34,487 nucleotides of DNA from an uncultured Nitrospira sp. (GTDB taxonomy: Bacteria > Nitrospirota > Nitrospiria > Nitrospirales > Nitrospiraceae). The notes under the pieces were generated by a model. That model was given only the letters and a program-made list of their open reading frames with translations, made no database searches and had not been told where the DNA came from. Below are positions 17,680-24,920 of the stretch, piece after piece. Both the position numbers and the translations under genes were made by a program. Numbering within the stretch: the first letter of the stretch is position 1; each line of letters begins with the position of its first letter. The stretch lies in contig CAMLHQ010000034.1 of the NCBI GenBank assembly GCA_946479785.1, forward strand, positions 1 through 34,487, read 5' to 3'.

Positions 17680-18051
17680 ATGGCCATCCGCCAAATGCTT
17701 CTCGCCGGAAGCATGATCCTCTTTGCAGTCCTGTTCACTTCGCCCATACAAGCTGCGGACAAGGCTCCCACTCCACCGACAACACCGAGCGGAAACGACT
17801 CGATCACATCAATCGCGCCCGGGGCAGTCGAAGACTCGCTCCGGGCGTGTCTCTCAGGACTTGCCAGCAAGCTAAGCTGGAGTACGCCCATCGAGACAAT
17901 TGAACGGAAGGTCTTGCTGTTCATGGTCACACTTCATCAGCTCGTTCAATGGCTTGTCCAGCATCCTCTTGCCGCAGCCACAATGCTGTACGCCGGGGGA
18001 GTGTGTGCTGTTCTGGTCCATGCCTTTTTCGAGCCACGCGACCAAACGTAA
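17680..18051 (+). CDS. hypothetical exported or membrane protein
   Basis: 123 residues. The N terminus MAIRQMLLAGSMILFAVLFTSPIQA is a signal peptide with cleavage likely after QA. A Thr/Pro/Ser-rich linker follows, then a helical region (SLRACLSGLASKLSWSTPIETIE) and a C-terminal membrane span (PLAAATMLYAGGVCAVLVHAFF). I do not recognise the family. AAGGA is about 12 bases upstream of the ATG, a long spacing. It ends 28 bases before the first RRM gene, so it may be cotranscribed with it. Confidence 0.6.
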   Translation: MAIRQMLLAGSMILFAVLFTSPIQAADKAPTPPTTPSGNDSITSIAPGAVEDSLRACLSGLASKLSWSTPIETIERKVLLFMVTLHQLVQWLVQHPLAAATMLYAGGVCAVLVHAFFEPRDQT

Positions 18052-18079
18052 CGTATTAAGGAAAGTAGAGAGCGCCGCC

Positions 18080-18343
18080 ATGGGAAAACGCGTCTTGTAT
18101 GTCGGTGGCCTCTCCGCCAGCGTCTCGGACTGCCAGCTCCGCGACCTCTTCGGCACATACGGACTGGTGGCGCGGGCTCATGTCGTCCGGCATAAGCACA
18201 GTGGAAAATCAGCTGGCTACGGATTTGTCGAGATGGGATCCGGCGAGCAGGCCCTCGAAGCCGTTGTCGCGTTGGAAGGAACGGAATACGACGGCAATTG
18301 CTTACGGCTCTATGTCACTCCCTATCCATCAAGCTGTTCCTAA
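18080..18343 (+). CDS. RRM-domain RNA-binding protein
   Basis: 87 residues, a single RNA recognition motif. RNP2 is LYVGGL (residues 6-11) and RNP1 is SAGYGFVEM (about 45-53), with the aromatic residues for RNA stacking kept. It lacks the Gly-rich tail of the second RRM protein at 18917. Bacterial RRM proteins of this type are often cold-inducible, as in cyanobacteria. The ATG is preceded by a purine-rich AGTAGAGAG, a moderate ribosome site. It is followed after 30 bases by a 97-residue hypothetical gene. Confidence 0.88.
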   Translation: MGKRVLYVGGLSASVSDCQLRDLFGTYGLVARAHVVRHKHSGKSAGYGFVEMGSGEQALEAVVALEGTEYDGNCLRLYVTPYPSSCS

Positions 18344-18373
18344 CCAACCTAACCCTTTTGACGAGGAGCCATT

Positions 18374-18667
18374 ATGAGCCGCACCAACCTGGATCCGCTC
18401 TTTACATTTCCTGACGGCTCGCATCTCGTCATCAGTACCCAATGTTCAAGAACCGGAGACTTCTCCTGCGCCCTTTATACCGCAATCATTGCGGCAGATG
18501 ACGGCGGGGCCTTCCAGATGATCTCCAATCACCTCGAAGCGTCCACCTGTCTCAGCGCCCAGGAGCATGCTTACAACTATGCCGTTCGGCATTACCCCCG
18601 TGCGGCTGAGATGATGAAGAAACCACCATACCTGATCTGGCGCGGGCCAACCTCTGGTCAAAGTTGA
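18374..18667 (+). CDS. hypothetical protein downstream of RRM gene
   Basis: 97 residues, no signal peptide or membrane span. It begins MSRTNLDPLFTFPDGSHLV and has a mixed strand/helix pattern, including SCALYTAIIAADDGGAFQM and an SAQEHAYNYAVRHYPRA helix. Unrecognised. GAGGAG lies six bases before the ATG, and it is 30 bases after the RRM gene, so an operon is likely. A role in the same RNA-related or cold response is guilt by association only. Confidence 0.65.
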   Translation: MSRTNLDPLFTFPDGSHLVISTQCSRTGDFSCALYTAIIAADDGGAFQMISNHLEASTCLSAQEHAYNYAVRHYPRAAEMMKKPPYLIWRGPTSGQS

Positions 18668-18726
18668 GTTATTTCCTTCAAACCGGCCGTGGGTATCTAT
18701 TTTCGATCCGTTCTGTTACTATGTCG

Positions 18727-18759
18727 CTGTTTCACGGCGGCGGGCCTCGCGTGAAACAG
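18727..18759 (+). terminator. perfect hairpin between the two RRM units
   Basis: CTGTTTCACG (18727-18736) pairs perfectly with CGTGAAACAG (18750-18759) across a 13-base loop. No T run follows, so it may be a terminator for the upstream operon or a structured element in the leader of the second RRM gene. Confidence 0.5.
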
Positions 18760-18916
18760 TCTATTGTACGGCCCATCACCGATGTTGTTGTTGCCGAGAA
18801 TCTGATCGGAAGCCTGACCTAAGCCGCCTCACTGATCGCGTCTTTGGCCCTCTCCTTCCCCTCGTGAAGTTGTTCTCGCGTTTCAGACAATATCAATTTT
18901 AGAAGGAGGAACCCCC

Positions 18917-19246
18917 ATGGGTTCAAAACTATATGTCGGCGGGTTGCCGTTTGCGGCAACCGAAGCGCAGCTCACCACCTTGTTTGCCGCACACGGCACG
19001 GTTGAATCCGCGCGCGTGATTGCAGACAAGTTTACAGGACAATCCCGAGGCTTCGGCTTCGTTGAAATGTCTACACCGGAAGAAGCCAAGGCAGCCATTA
19101 CAGCCTTGAACGGATCGCAAATGGACGGCCGATCCCTCACTGTGAACGAAGCCAAGCCACAGGAACCCCGTTCCGGTGGTGGCGGCGGTCGGTTCGGCAG
19201 CGGCGGACGTGGTGGCAACGATTTCGGCAACCGGAGCCGCTTCTAG
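18917..19246 (+). CDS. RRM RNA-binding protein with Gly-rich tail
   Basis: 109 residues. The RRM spans residues 1-80 with RNP2 KLYVGGLPF and RNP1 RGFGFVEM. The tail (residues ~85-109) is Arg/Gly-rich, like the tails of cyanobacterial Rbp proteins and eukaryotic glycine-rich RNA-binding proteins; such tails are linked to cold-induced RNA chaperoning. AGAAGGAGG upstream of the ATG is a near-ideal ribosome site, so high expression is likely. A long leader and an upstream hairpin hint at post-transcriptional control. A strong terminator follows. Confidence 0.92.
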   Translation: MGSKLYVGGLPFAATEAQLTTLFAAHGTVESARVIADKFTGQSRGFGFVEMSTPEEAKAAITALNGSQMDGRSLTVNEAKPQEPRSGGGGGRFGSGGRGGNDFGNRSRF

Positions 19247-19260
19247 TTTTCTCGATTCCG

Positions 19261-19284
19261 GGGGCGCCTCTGGTGAGGCGCCCC
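19261..19284 (+). terminator. hairpin terminator after the Gly-rich RRM gene
   Basis: A perfect 10-bp GC-rich stem (GGGGCGCCTC with GAGGCGCCCC) and a TGGT loop, followed by a pyrimidine-rich stretch (TCCCTTCCTTCATTT). It ends about 35 bases before the desaturase start. Confidence 0.8.
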
Positions 19285-19319
19285 TCCCTTCCTTCATTTA
19301 GCCTGAGAGACCCAGCACA

Positions 19320-20183
19320 ATGCTCAACGCGAATGTTCCATCACCTGACCTGAGGCGAGCCTATCCCAACTATGCCACCACCATCTTGTTCAGCCTCATC
19401 TCGATTGGCGCGTTGATCGGCGTCCCCTTCTTCGGATTCTCTTACGGGTATAGTTGGTTGGACTGGACCATGTTCGGCATTCTTTATGTGATGACCGGCT
19501 TAGGCATTACCGTGGGATACCATCGCCTGATGGCACACCGCAGTTTCGACTGCCCTAATTGGGTCAAAGCCGGGTTCTTAGTCGTGGGAGGATGGGCACT
19601 TGAAAACTCCGCATTCAAGTGGGCGGCAGATCACATCCGTCATCATGCGCACACCGACCAAGAAACCGATCCCTACAATGCCCAGCGGGGCTTTTGGTAT
19701 AGCCACTGCGGATGGTTGTTCTTTACAGATGGCCACGCCGATGAGAAGTATGCGTCGCGATTGCGGCAAGATCCTGTCGTGATGTGGCAGCACCGCTACT
19801 ACCTGCCCATCGTACTCTCAGGTCTCGGACTCACGTTTGTCGTGGGATTTCTTTACAACGGCTGGATGGGCGGCCTCGGATGCTTTCTGCTCGCCGGTGT
19901 GGGCCGCACGTTTGCCGTACTCAACTCGACATTTTGCATCAATTCTATCTGCCACCTCTGGGGAAGACAGCCTTATGGCCAGGCAGATTCCAGCCGAGAC
20001 AGCTGGCTGGTCTCGCTCGTGACATTCGGGGAAGGCTACCACAACTATCACCACACCTATCAAAGCGACTACCGCAACGGCCCCCGTTGGTATAACTTCG
20101 ATCCGTCGAAATGGCTCATCTTTGTGCTCTCGAAGATGGGACTGGCCTCCTCACTCCGCATCGTATCCTCCCCCCACGCGTAG
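19320..20183 (+). CDS. acyl-CoA/lipid delta-9-type fatty acid desaturase
   Basis: Membrane di-iron desaturase introducing a double bond in acyl chains. It has 287 residues. The three His boxes are complete: HRLMAH at 68-73, HIRHH at 105-109 and HNYHH at 241-245. Hydrophobic spans lie near residues 22-45, 50-66 and 162-200. The ATG has only a weak upstream purine site. Desaturases raise membrane fluidity and are classically cold-induced; the RRM gene upstream and the helicase fit such a context. Whether it acts on acyl-CoA or phospholipid cannot be read from the sequence. Confidence 0.93.
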   Translation: MLNANVPSPDLRRAYPNYATTILFSLISIGALIGVPFFGFSYGYSWLDWTMFGILYVMTGLGITVGYHRLMAHRSFDCPNWVKAGFLVVGGWALENSAFKWAADHIRHHAHTDQETDPYNAQRGFWYSHCGWLFFTDGHADEKYASRLRQDPVVMWQHRYYLPIVLSGLGLTFVVGFLYNGWMGGLGCFLLAGVGRTFAVLNSTFCINSICHLWGRQPYGQADSSRDSWLVSLVTFGEGYHNYHHTYQSDYRNGPRWYNFDPSKWLIFVLSKMGLASSLRIVSSPHA

Positions 20184-20246
20184 AAACCCGCAGCTCGCTG
20201 CCGAGATTTTCCCGCGAACACGAACGATTCCGCCTATTCTTTCCTA

Positions 20247-20900
20247 TTGGCTTCTCACCATGCGATTCGAAAAGGAGGGTTCGTCGAAACATGGCAAGAT
20301 GAGGGTCATGGCCGGGCGCAGCGCATTAGTCATACCCAACGCTCTTTGCTTATCAGCTTATTCGGTAGCCTGGCTCTTGCCGCCCTGATTTACTCCCCAA
20401 GTTTTGCGGAAGATCGGATCCTCATCAGCATCGGCCCCCGCATCGGTTTCAGTGAGAAGACTCCCTTATTGGGGAAACAACAAAAATACTTTTTCCACAT
20501 GACCGATGTCGCGGCCATCCTCAGGCTCCCTTGGTCATGGCCACTCGGAACAACCTCGTGGAATTTGGAAACGAGACTGATCACAAGCGCGGGCCTCCTG
20601 CAAGCGGCAGGTGACAGCGGGTTGATCATGACGGTCGTGCCGGACCTTGCGCTGAACGGCTGGGAGGGGCTTGTGACCTTCGACGCCGGAGCGGGAGCAG
20701 GATTCTTCAGCAACTACAAATTCGGCATGCAAAACTTCGGGGGGCCAGTCCAAATCGTCGCGACCATGGGAGTGCGCGTGAATCCATTTGTACACACCTA
20801 TGCCGGCTTCCGTGTTCAACACTTCTCCGATGCCGGCGCATACGGCCCCAACAGTCTCGGCGTGGACCTGTATATCGTGGAGCTCGGTTACAATTTTTGA
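20247..20900 (+). CDS. PagL-like lipid A 3-O-deacylase
   Basis: Outer-membrane beta-barrel enzyme of the acyloxyacyl hydrolase/PagL type, which removes an acyl chain from lipid A. The frame is up to 217 residues. A signal peptide (LLISLFGSLALAALIYSPSFA) ends before EDRIL. The catalytic region near the C terminus reads QHFSDAGAYGPNSLGVD; His and Ser of the triad are present. Relative to the usual HxSNA...GxE pattern, Asp appears where Glu is expected, with one extra residue before it. The protein ends in Phe, as beta-barrels do. The start is unclear: TTG 20247 has no ribosome site, TTG 20346 would begin at the signal peptide, and the strong AGGAGG at 20274 serves out-of-frame ATGs, so a frameshift is possible. 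Confidence 0.75.
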   Translation: MASHHAIRKGGFVETWQDEGHGRAQRISHTQRSLLISLFGSLALAALIYSPSFAEDRILISIGPRIGFSEKTPLLGKQQKYFFHMTDVAAILRLPWSWPLGTTSWNLETRLITSAGLLQAAGDSGLIMTVVPDLALNGWEGLVTFDAGAGAGFFSNYKFGMQNFGGPVQIVATMGVRVNPFVHTYAGFRVQHFSDAGAYGPNSLGVDLYIVELGYNF

Positions 20901-20919
20901 GACAGCTCAACGGTCTCAA
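20897..20919 (+). terminator. weak hairpin at the end of the PagL-like gene
   Basis: TTGAGAC and GTCTCAA form a 7-bp stem with a 9-base loop overlapping the stop codon. It is short and lacks a T run. Confidence 0.3.
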
Positions 20920-20964
20920 TCACTATCCGATTGACCCCGCCTGTTTCTGAATCGGCGACGCACA

Positions 20965-21762
20965 CTAAGCTGATTCCACCTCTTTCTTCTTCCACCCCGA
21001 CAATACACATCGTTGCGCCATGAGTGGCGCAAAGCTGTCGATATCATCGGACACCCGCGTCAGCACGTCGTCCGCCAACTGTTGATCGTCAAAGCACTCA
21101 AACACATCGTCGAGAAATCCGCCCCGCAACAGCGGATGCTGGAGAAATGCCTGCCCGGACCCGGGTGCGACTTCCAATGGGTACTCCTCGACAACAATGC
21201 GTTCAAGTCCTAAGGTGTTTAGCCAAGCCCAGCCCTCTTTCGCGGATGGCCGCTCTGCGACATACAGCTCCAACTTGCGTCGTTCCGTCAACAGGCCGCG
21301 GACGGCCATCTCCTGATCGATCCGACCCCAAAGCGAGTCGAACGTACCCAGCGACGGAAACGTCAGCACAATTTGCCCGCCCGGTTTCAGATGCTCGATC
21401 AAGCCACGCACTGTTTCGACTCGATGGGGGCGAAAAAACATGACTGACAAATTTCCGGTAATGAGATCGAAGGTCTGAAGGCTTGGCGGCAACCGGCGCA
21501 TGTCCACACACTCGAATCGCAACCACGGAAGCTCTTGCCCCTGAATCGCCCGCGCGCTATCTACCTGTCCCGCACTGGAATCGATGCCCAGCACCCGACC
21601 GGTCGGCCCCACCTGCTCGGCCAGGTAGAACGCCGGGATGCCATGCCCCGAGGCCACATCGAGCACGGTTGCGCCTGGAAATAGACGGAGATGTCTAAGC
21701 AAAGACTCGGCAAAAGGAGTCGACCAATAATCGTGTTGAGGAAGCGCCCAACGAGAGGTCAC
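20965..21762 (-). CDS. class I SAM-dependent methyltransferase
   Basis: 265 residues with a Rossmann methyltransferase core. Motif I is VLDVASGHG (about residue 35), motif II includes RVLGIDSS, and RFECVDMRRLP and FDLITGNLSVMFF follow as motifs post-I and II/III. The C-terminal third (MAVRGLLTERRKLELYVAE onwards) is typical of type 11-like methyltransferases but does not show the substrate. The start is GTG at 21762 with GAAGG upstream. It faces the PagL-like gene tail to tail. The acceptor is unknown. Confidence 0.85.
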   Translation of the reverse strand: MTSRWALPQHDYWSTPFAESLLRHLRLFPGATVLDVASGHGIPAFYLAEQVGPTGRVLGIDSSAGQVDSARAIQGQELPWLRFECVDMRRLPPSLQTFDLITGNLSVMFFRPHRVETVRGLIEHLKPGGQIVLTFPSLGTFDSLWGRIDQEMAVRGLLTERRKLELYVAERPSAKEGWAWLNTLGLERIVVEEYPLEVAPGSGQAFLQHPLLRGGFLDDVFECFDDQQLADDVLTRVSDDIDSFAPLMAQRCVLSGWKKKEVESA

Positions 21763-21876
21763 TGCATGCCTTCGATGTGAAGTGGAACGATGGAGGACTC
21801 AGGGTACCGGCTGGAAATTCATGCTGTCAACGCAATGGGAGTGGCGATTGTCTGAAATCGGCGTGTGCAGGCACCC

Positions 21877-22080
21877 CTACTTCCGCGCCTGCTTGCGAAG
21901 ATGGACGTGAGGGGGCTTCTCTGTGCCTTGTCCCTTGGATCCCTGGCTTTGTTCTTCGCCGATTTCAGTCGACTCCCCCGCTGAGAGGAGGTCTTCTATC
22001 TGTCCTTCGCTGCACGTCAGTTCCGCTGAACGGGCCTTGGCGCCAGAAGAACCGGACTGTTTCCGCACTTTGTCGTTCAT
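21877..22080 (-). CDS. small charged hypothetical protein
   Basis: 67 residues, hydrophilic and low in hydrophobic residues (MNDKVRKQSGSSGAKARSAE and many Gln, Glu and Lys), so probably disordered in part. No motif recognised. It starts 13 bases after the stop of the gene at 22094-22438, with a weak GAG site, so translational coupling is plausible. A longer version up to 22182 overlaps that gene and is unlikely. Confidence 0.45.
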   Translation of the reverse strand: MNDKVRKQSGSSGAKARSAELTCSEGQIEDLLSAGESTEIGEEQSQGSKGQGTEKPPHVHLRKQARK

Positions 22081-22093
22081 AACGATCTCACGA

Positions 22094-22438
22094 TTACTCC
22101 CAGATGCGATGCGCTTCGCACACATGCTCCACCCCGTCGGTCTTTTTGATTTGCCATTTGATGTCGTCAGGGATGGAAACAATCTTCAACTCCGCACAGT
22201 GCCCATTGGCCTCGGCGCGCAATTCTTCCACGACGCGGATGAGTTTGACGTCATCGCGCGGAATGAGCGCTCCGAACCGATTCAAACTCGGCTCCTGTGG
22301 CGTTGCCGCATCCGGCCAATAGGCGCCCAAGTCGGTCTCCCGAAGGGCTTCTTGCTGCCCAAGCTCACGCAATCGAATGAACGCCTTATGACTCACGAAG
22401 AACTGCTCATAGCTCTTATTGATGACGATCTTTCGCAT
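22094..22438 (-). CDS. small conserved protein of unknown function
   Basis: 114 residues. It resembles a small family I recall from many bacteria and phages, which begins MxKIVIN and ends with a pattern like IPDDxxWxIxxxDGxExVxExHRxW; here the end is SIPDDIKWQIKKTDGVEHVC and then EAHRIWE. The middle includes PRDDVKLIRVVEELRAEANG. Function unknown. AAAAAGGGAGAAAACG before the ATG is a good ribosome site. It probably heads a two-gene unit with the 67-residue ORF. Confidence 0.75.
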   Translation of the reverse strand: MRKIVINKSYEQFFVSHKAFIRLRELGQQEALRETDLGAYWPDAATPQEPSLNRFGALIPRDDVKLIRVVEELRAEANGHCAELKIVSIPDDIKWQIKKTDGVEHVCEAHRIWE

Positions 22439-22500
22439 CGTTTTCTCCCTTTTTGTGACCCAACCTGGACAACCCTACTACTCAGCTTGGACAGCTGTGG

Positions 22501-22743
22501 TTAAGACTTCGGCTCAGGGTCTTTGTACCCGACATAGTTGCCGGTCCAATGCGAATAGCGGCGATTGGCCCAGGTGCTGACTTCTTCCTTCTTCACCTCG
22601 CCGTATCGTTTCTGCAACACACCGCCGAACTTGGCCAAGTCGCCTTGGATCTCAATCAGGTCTTCTTCCGTAATCTTTTCCCATTTGTTTTTGAGCGGCG
22701 CTTTAAGTTGCGTCCAGAACTGTCCGAACTGTTCCTGATTCAT
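22501..22743 (-). CDS. CsbD-like stress protein
   Basis: 80 residues, hydrophilic and helical. The pattern WTQLKAPLKNKWEKITEEDL followed by IQGDLAKFGGVLQKRYGEVK fits the CsbD family, small general-stress proteins of unclear function that are abundant in stressed bacteria. The ATG at 22743 has AAGGAG six bases upstream; the frame is open to 22845 but without such a site. The C terminus (GNYVGYKDPEPKS) is family-variable. Single gene between the conserved small gene and the membrane protein at 23082. Confidence 0.8.
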   Translation of the reverse strand: MNQEQFGQFWTQLKAPLKNKWEKITEEDLIEIQGDLAKFGGVLQKRYGEVKKEEVSTWANRRYSHWTGNYVGYKDPEPKS

Positions 22744-23081
22744 CGGAAACTCCTTCGCATAAAGAGGGTGGCAGAGACCTCGCGGTCGGAAACGTAAACT
22801 CTGGCGTAGAGTCGGCGGAGACCGGGGAATCAGACGCGCAGGCACATGACAGGGAGGGATGCGCGAGAGATGGGATAGTCGGCGTAGCTCAATACGTTGG
22901 CTGCAGCCTACAGGGGCGCAGTGATAGAGTCAAGAGAGACTAAGGAGCAATACCGATAAGCCATTGATTCCGAATGAATTAATTATTACAAGACACGATG
23001 CCGGCAATGCTGGTCGGCAGGAAACGCCCTGATGATCCGGAGACCAACAGGGCGTTGATGACCCTTTACTCCCTAGAGGTC

Positions 23082-24029
23082 TTATGCTGCCATGCGATAC
23101 ACCCATCTACTTGCGTTGCGTTTCGCTTCCGCCAGCGCCTTGGCTTCTCGGGTCGCTGCAGACAACATGAGTCCCCCGAAAAACACGCTGCAGAGTGCGA
23201 ATGCAGCTGTAATCAGATAGCCCATCGGAACGTCAGGAATACCAGGCATGCCTGAGGACACGACAGATACCTCAGGACGCGTCACATCGCTGGATGCCAC
23301 CACCGTGCGATCTGTCATGATCCCCGTGCGATCGACCGCAGCCAATAGACTGCCCAATTGATATTGGTTTGCGGACCAGGCCCCTTCCAACACCGTCCTT
23401 GCCAATGTCATGTGCACGATCGCCGATCCCAATTGTTCCTGCACGCCGGCCACTTGACGCATATGTTCACGACTCACATCGACAATCCATCGACCGAGTG
23501 TCGGCTGCCATGTCGCAGCGAAATCATGCCGCATCCGCTCTCCCATCGCTCCCGTCGCGTCAATCATGTTGCGGTTGTAGTCCGAGAGATAGAGATCCGC
23601 CGATAGAACTCCGCTTCGAATACCGCGCCGAGTGAAATTCACAATAGACCGACCCATCACCGCCTGCACGCGCGCTCCATGTTCATCCGGAATTGCCGCC
23701 GCGCGATGCATCACAAATCCAAACGGACCGCCAGGGATGGTTTGAAGGCTACGATAGGCCTGAATGGCGTGGTTCCATTCAGACGTGGCCAATGCCGTGA
23801 TCTGATCCGTCTGCTGTTGAAGTAGAGACCGTTCGACGATGGCTTGTCCCAGGGCGGGCTGGAGCCAGGCCGCCGATGTGGATGGGAGAGCACCTCTTTC
23901 GATTGCCGACAGTGGACCGCCCACGAGAAACGTGCCGCTGGTCGCGACAAAGAACAGCAGTGCGCCGAAGATAATGGCACACAGACCGACACCCACAAAG
24001 ATGTCTATGCTGTTATAGCGCTGAGACAT
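23082..24029 (-). CDS. unrecognised double-anchored membrane protein
   Basis: 315 residues, no family recognised. A hydrophobic N-terminal span (IDIFVGVGLCAIIFGALLFFVATS, about residues 7-30) and a C-terminal one (YLITAAFALCSVFFGGLMLSA) bracket a soluble domain of about 240 residues, followed by a short charged tail (REAKALAEAKRNASRWVYRM). The domain is helical with many Gln, Ala and Arg residues (QAIVERSLLQQQTDQITALA). By the positive-inside rule the loop probably sits in the periplasm. GGAAAGGAGG lies six bases before the ATG, a strong ribosome site, so expression is likely high. It could be a sensor-like or scaffolding protein, but no enzymatic residues stand out. Confidence 0.7.
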   Translation of the reverse strand: MSQRYNSIDIFVGVGLCAIIFGALLFFVATSGTFLVGGPLSAIERGALPSTSAAWLQPALGQAIVERSLLQQQTDQITALATSEWNHAIQAYRSLQTIPGGPFGFVMHRAAAIPDEHGARVQAVMGRSIVNFTRRGIRSGVLSADLYLSDYNRNMIDATGAMGERMRHDFAATWQPTLGRWIVDVSREHMRQVAGVQEQLGSAIVHMTLARTVLEGAWSANQYQLGSLLAAVDRTGIMTDRTVVASSDVTRPEVSVVSSGMPGIPDVPMGYLITAAFALCSVFFGGLMLSAATREAKALAEAKRNASRWVYRMAA

Positions 24030-24920
24030 ATGAACCTCCTTTCCGAATCGACCAATGTGACGCACGGCAGCCGTGCCGCACGGTGCCTTGGGCGACTGGC
24101 GTGATGCGATATGAAATGAGCGGCGATACTAAAGACTTACAGCTTGCGTGGGCGTTGACGTGAAAGCCAAGAACAGTGCGATAGGAAAGAGCCCGTCTGG
24201 TGAGAAGCGCACACCCGGCAGGTCCATACCGTTGGAACTGAATACCACGGAGGACCATGATGCTACCCCTGTGCGAGGCGGCTACGAACGGTTGGTTCAG
24301 CGTACGCCTGGATCACACAGAGCGTCAAGAGCCAAGCATGCGAGAGCGTTTCAGTGCAGTCGTTAGCTCCCCGTAGGACCGTCTAGCCGATTTGGCACAA
24401 GCGAAGGATCCACTGAAATCGCTTTGAACTGATCTCCGTCTACGAAGGTCATAACAAACCACTTGCGATCCTTCATGAGCTGCAGCAAGGCATCGGTCTC
24501 GGCTAGGTTTTTTTGAAAATTCGCTTGTTCGCTTATTAATTGACTGGAATGAGGCCGATCAAAGTTGTCGAGCTAATCGGCGGCCGCTCTGATGACTTGC
24601 GCCGGCAGAAGAATAAGATGCGACCGTTTGCGGCCATTCTTGGCATGCTCGACAACCTTAAGTACATACGGTCAATTCGAAGCATGGCTCAGCCGCCATG
24701 AACCCTGGCCATACAGAGAAAACACTCATCCGCTTGTTGCTCATACGAACACGGATTGGGCAAGGGGAAAACTGGTAGAGGAAAGCCCAATGAAAGACAT
24801 CTTCAAGGGCCCCGCTCCATTTAAGCCAGGGCTCTTCCTAGTAAGGAGGTTGTAATAACCGCGGTAAGAAAAGGAAAGGCCTAGTAGGCAACCTAGTTAG
24901 ACATTCTCTTAGGAGTTCAT
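24030..24920. other. gene-poor stretch, about 890 bases
   Basis: No confident gene. A few short plus-strand frames exist (50 codons at 24549-24701, 87 codons at 24592-24855) without ribosome sites. The segment near 24500-24545 is AT-rich compared with its surroundings. AGGAGG at 24844 is not followed by a usable start. A protein-like remnant on the minus strand is listed separately. Confidence 0.5.
24363..24572 (-). pseudogene. possible gene remnant
   Basis: An open minus-strand frame of 69 codons with protein-like character (NFDRPHSSQLISEQANFQK, then LMKDRKWFVMTFVDGDQFKA and SVDPSLVPNRLDG), but no start near its beginning; the first ATG is at codon 33. Codon use is AT-richer than the neighbours. 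It may be a decayed 3' end of a gene. The family is not recognised. Confidence 0.3.

Noticed and set aside
22877..22935. Stretch that looks like the start of a tRNA (GGCGTAGCTCAAT)
   Set aside because: No TTCGA loop, no anticodon stem and no CCA end; it does not fold as a tRNA.
24148..24366. 72-codon plus-strand frame
   Set aside because: No ribosome site; composition and codon use do not look coding, although the region itself is noted as odd.
24549..24701. 50-codon plus-strand frame starting MRPIKVVELIGG
   Set aside because: No adequate ribosome site and overlap with a minus-strand remnant; too weak to call a gene.
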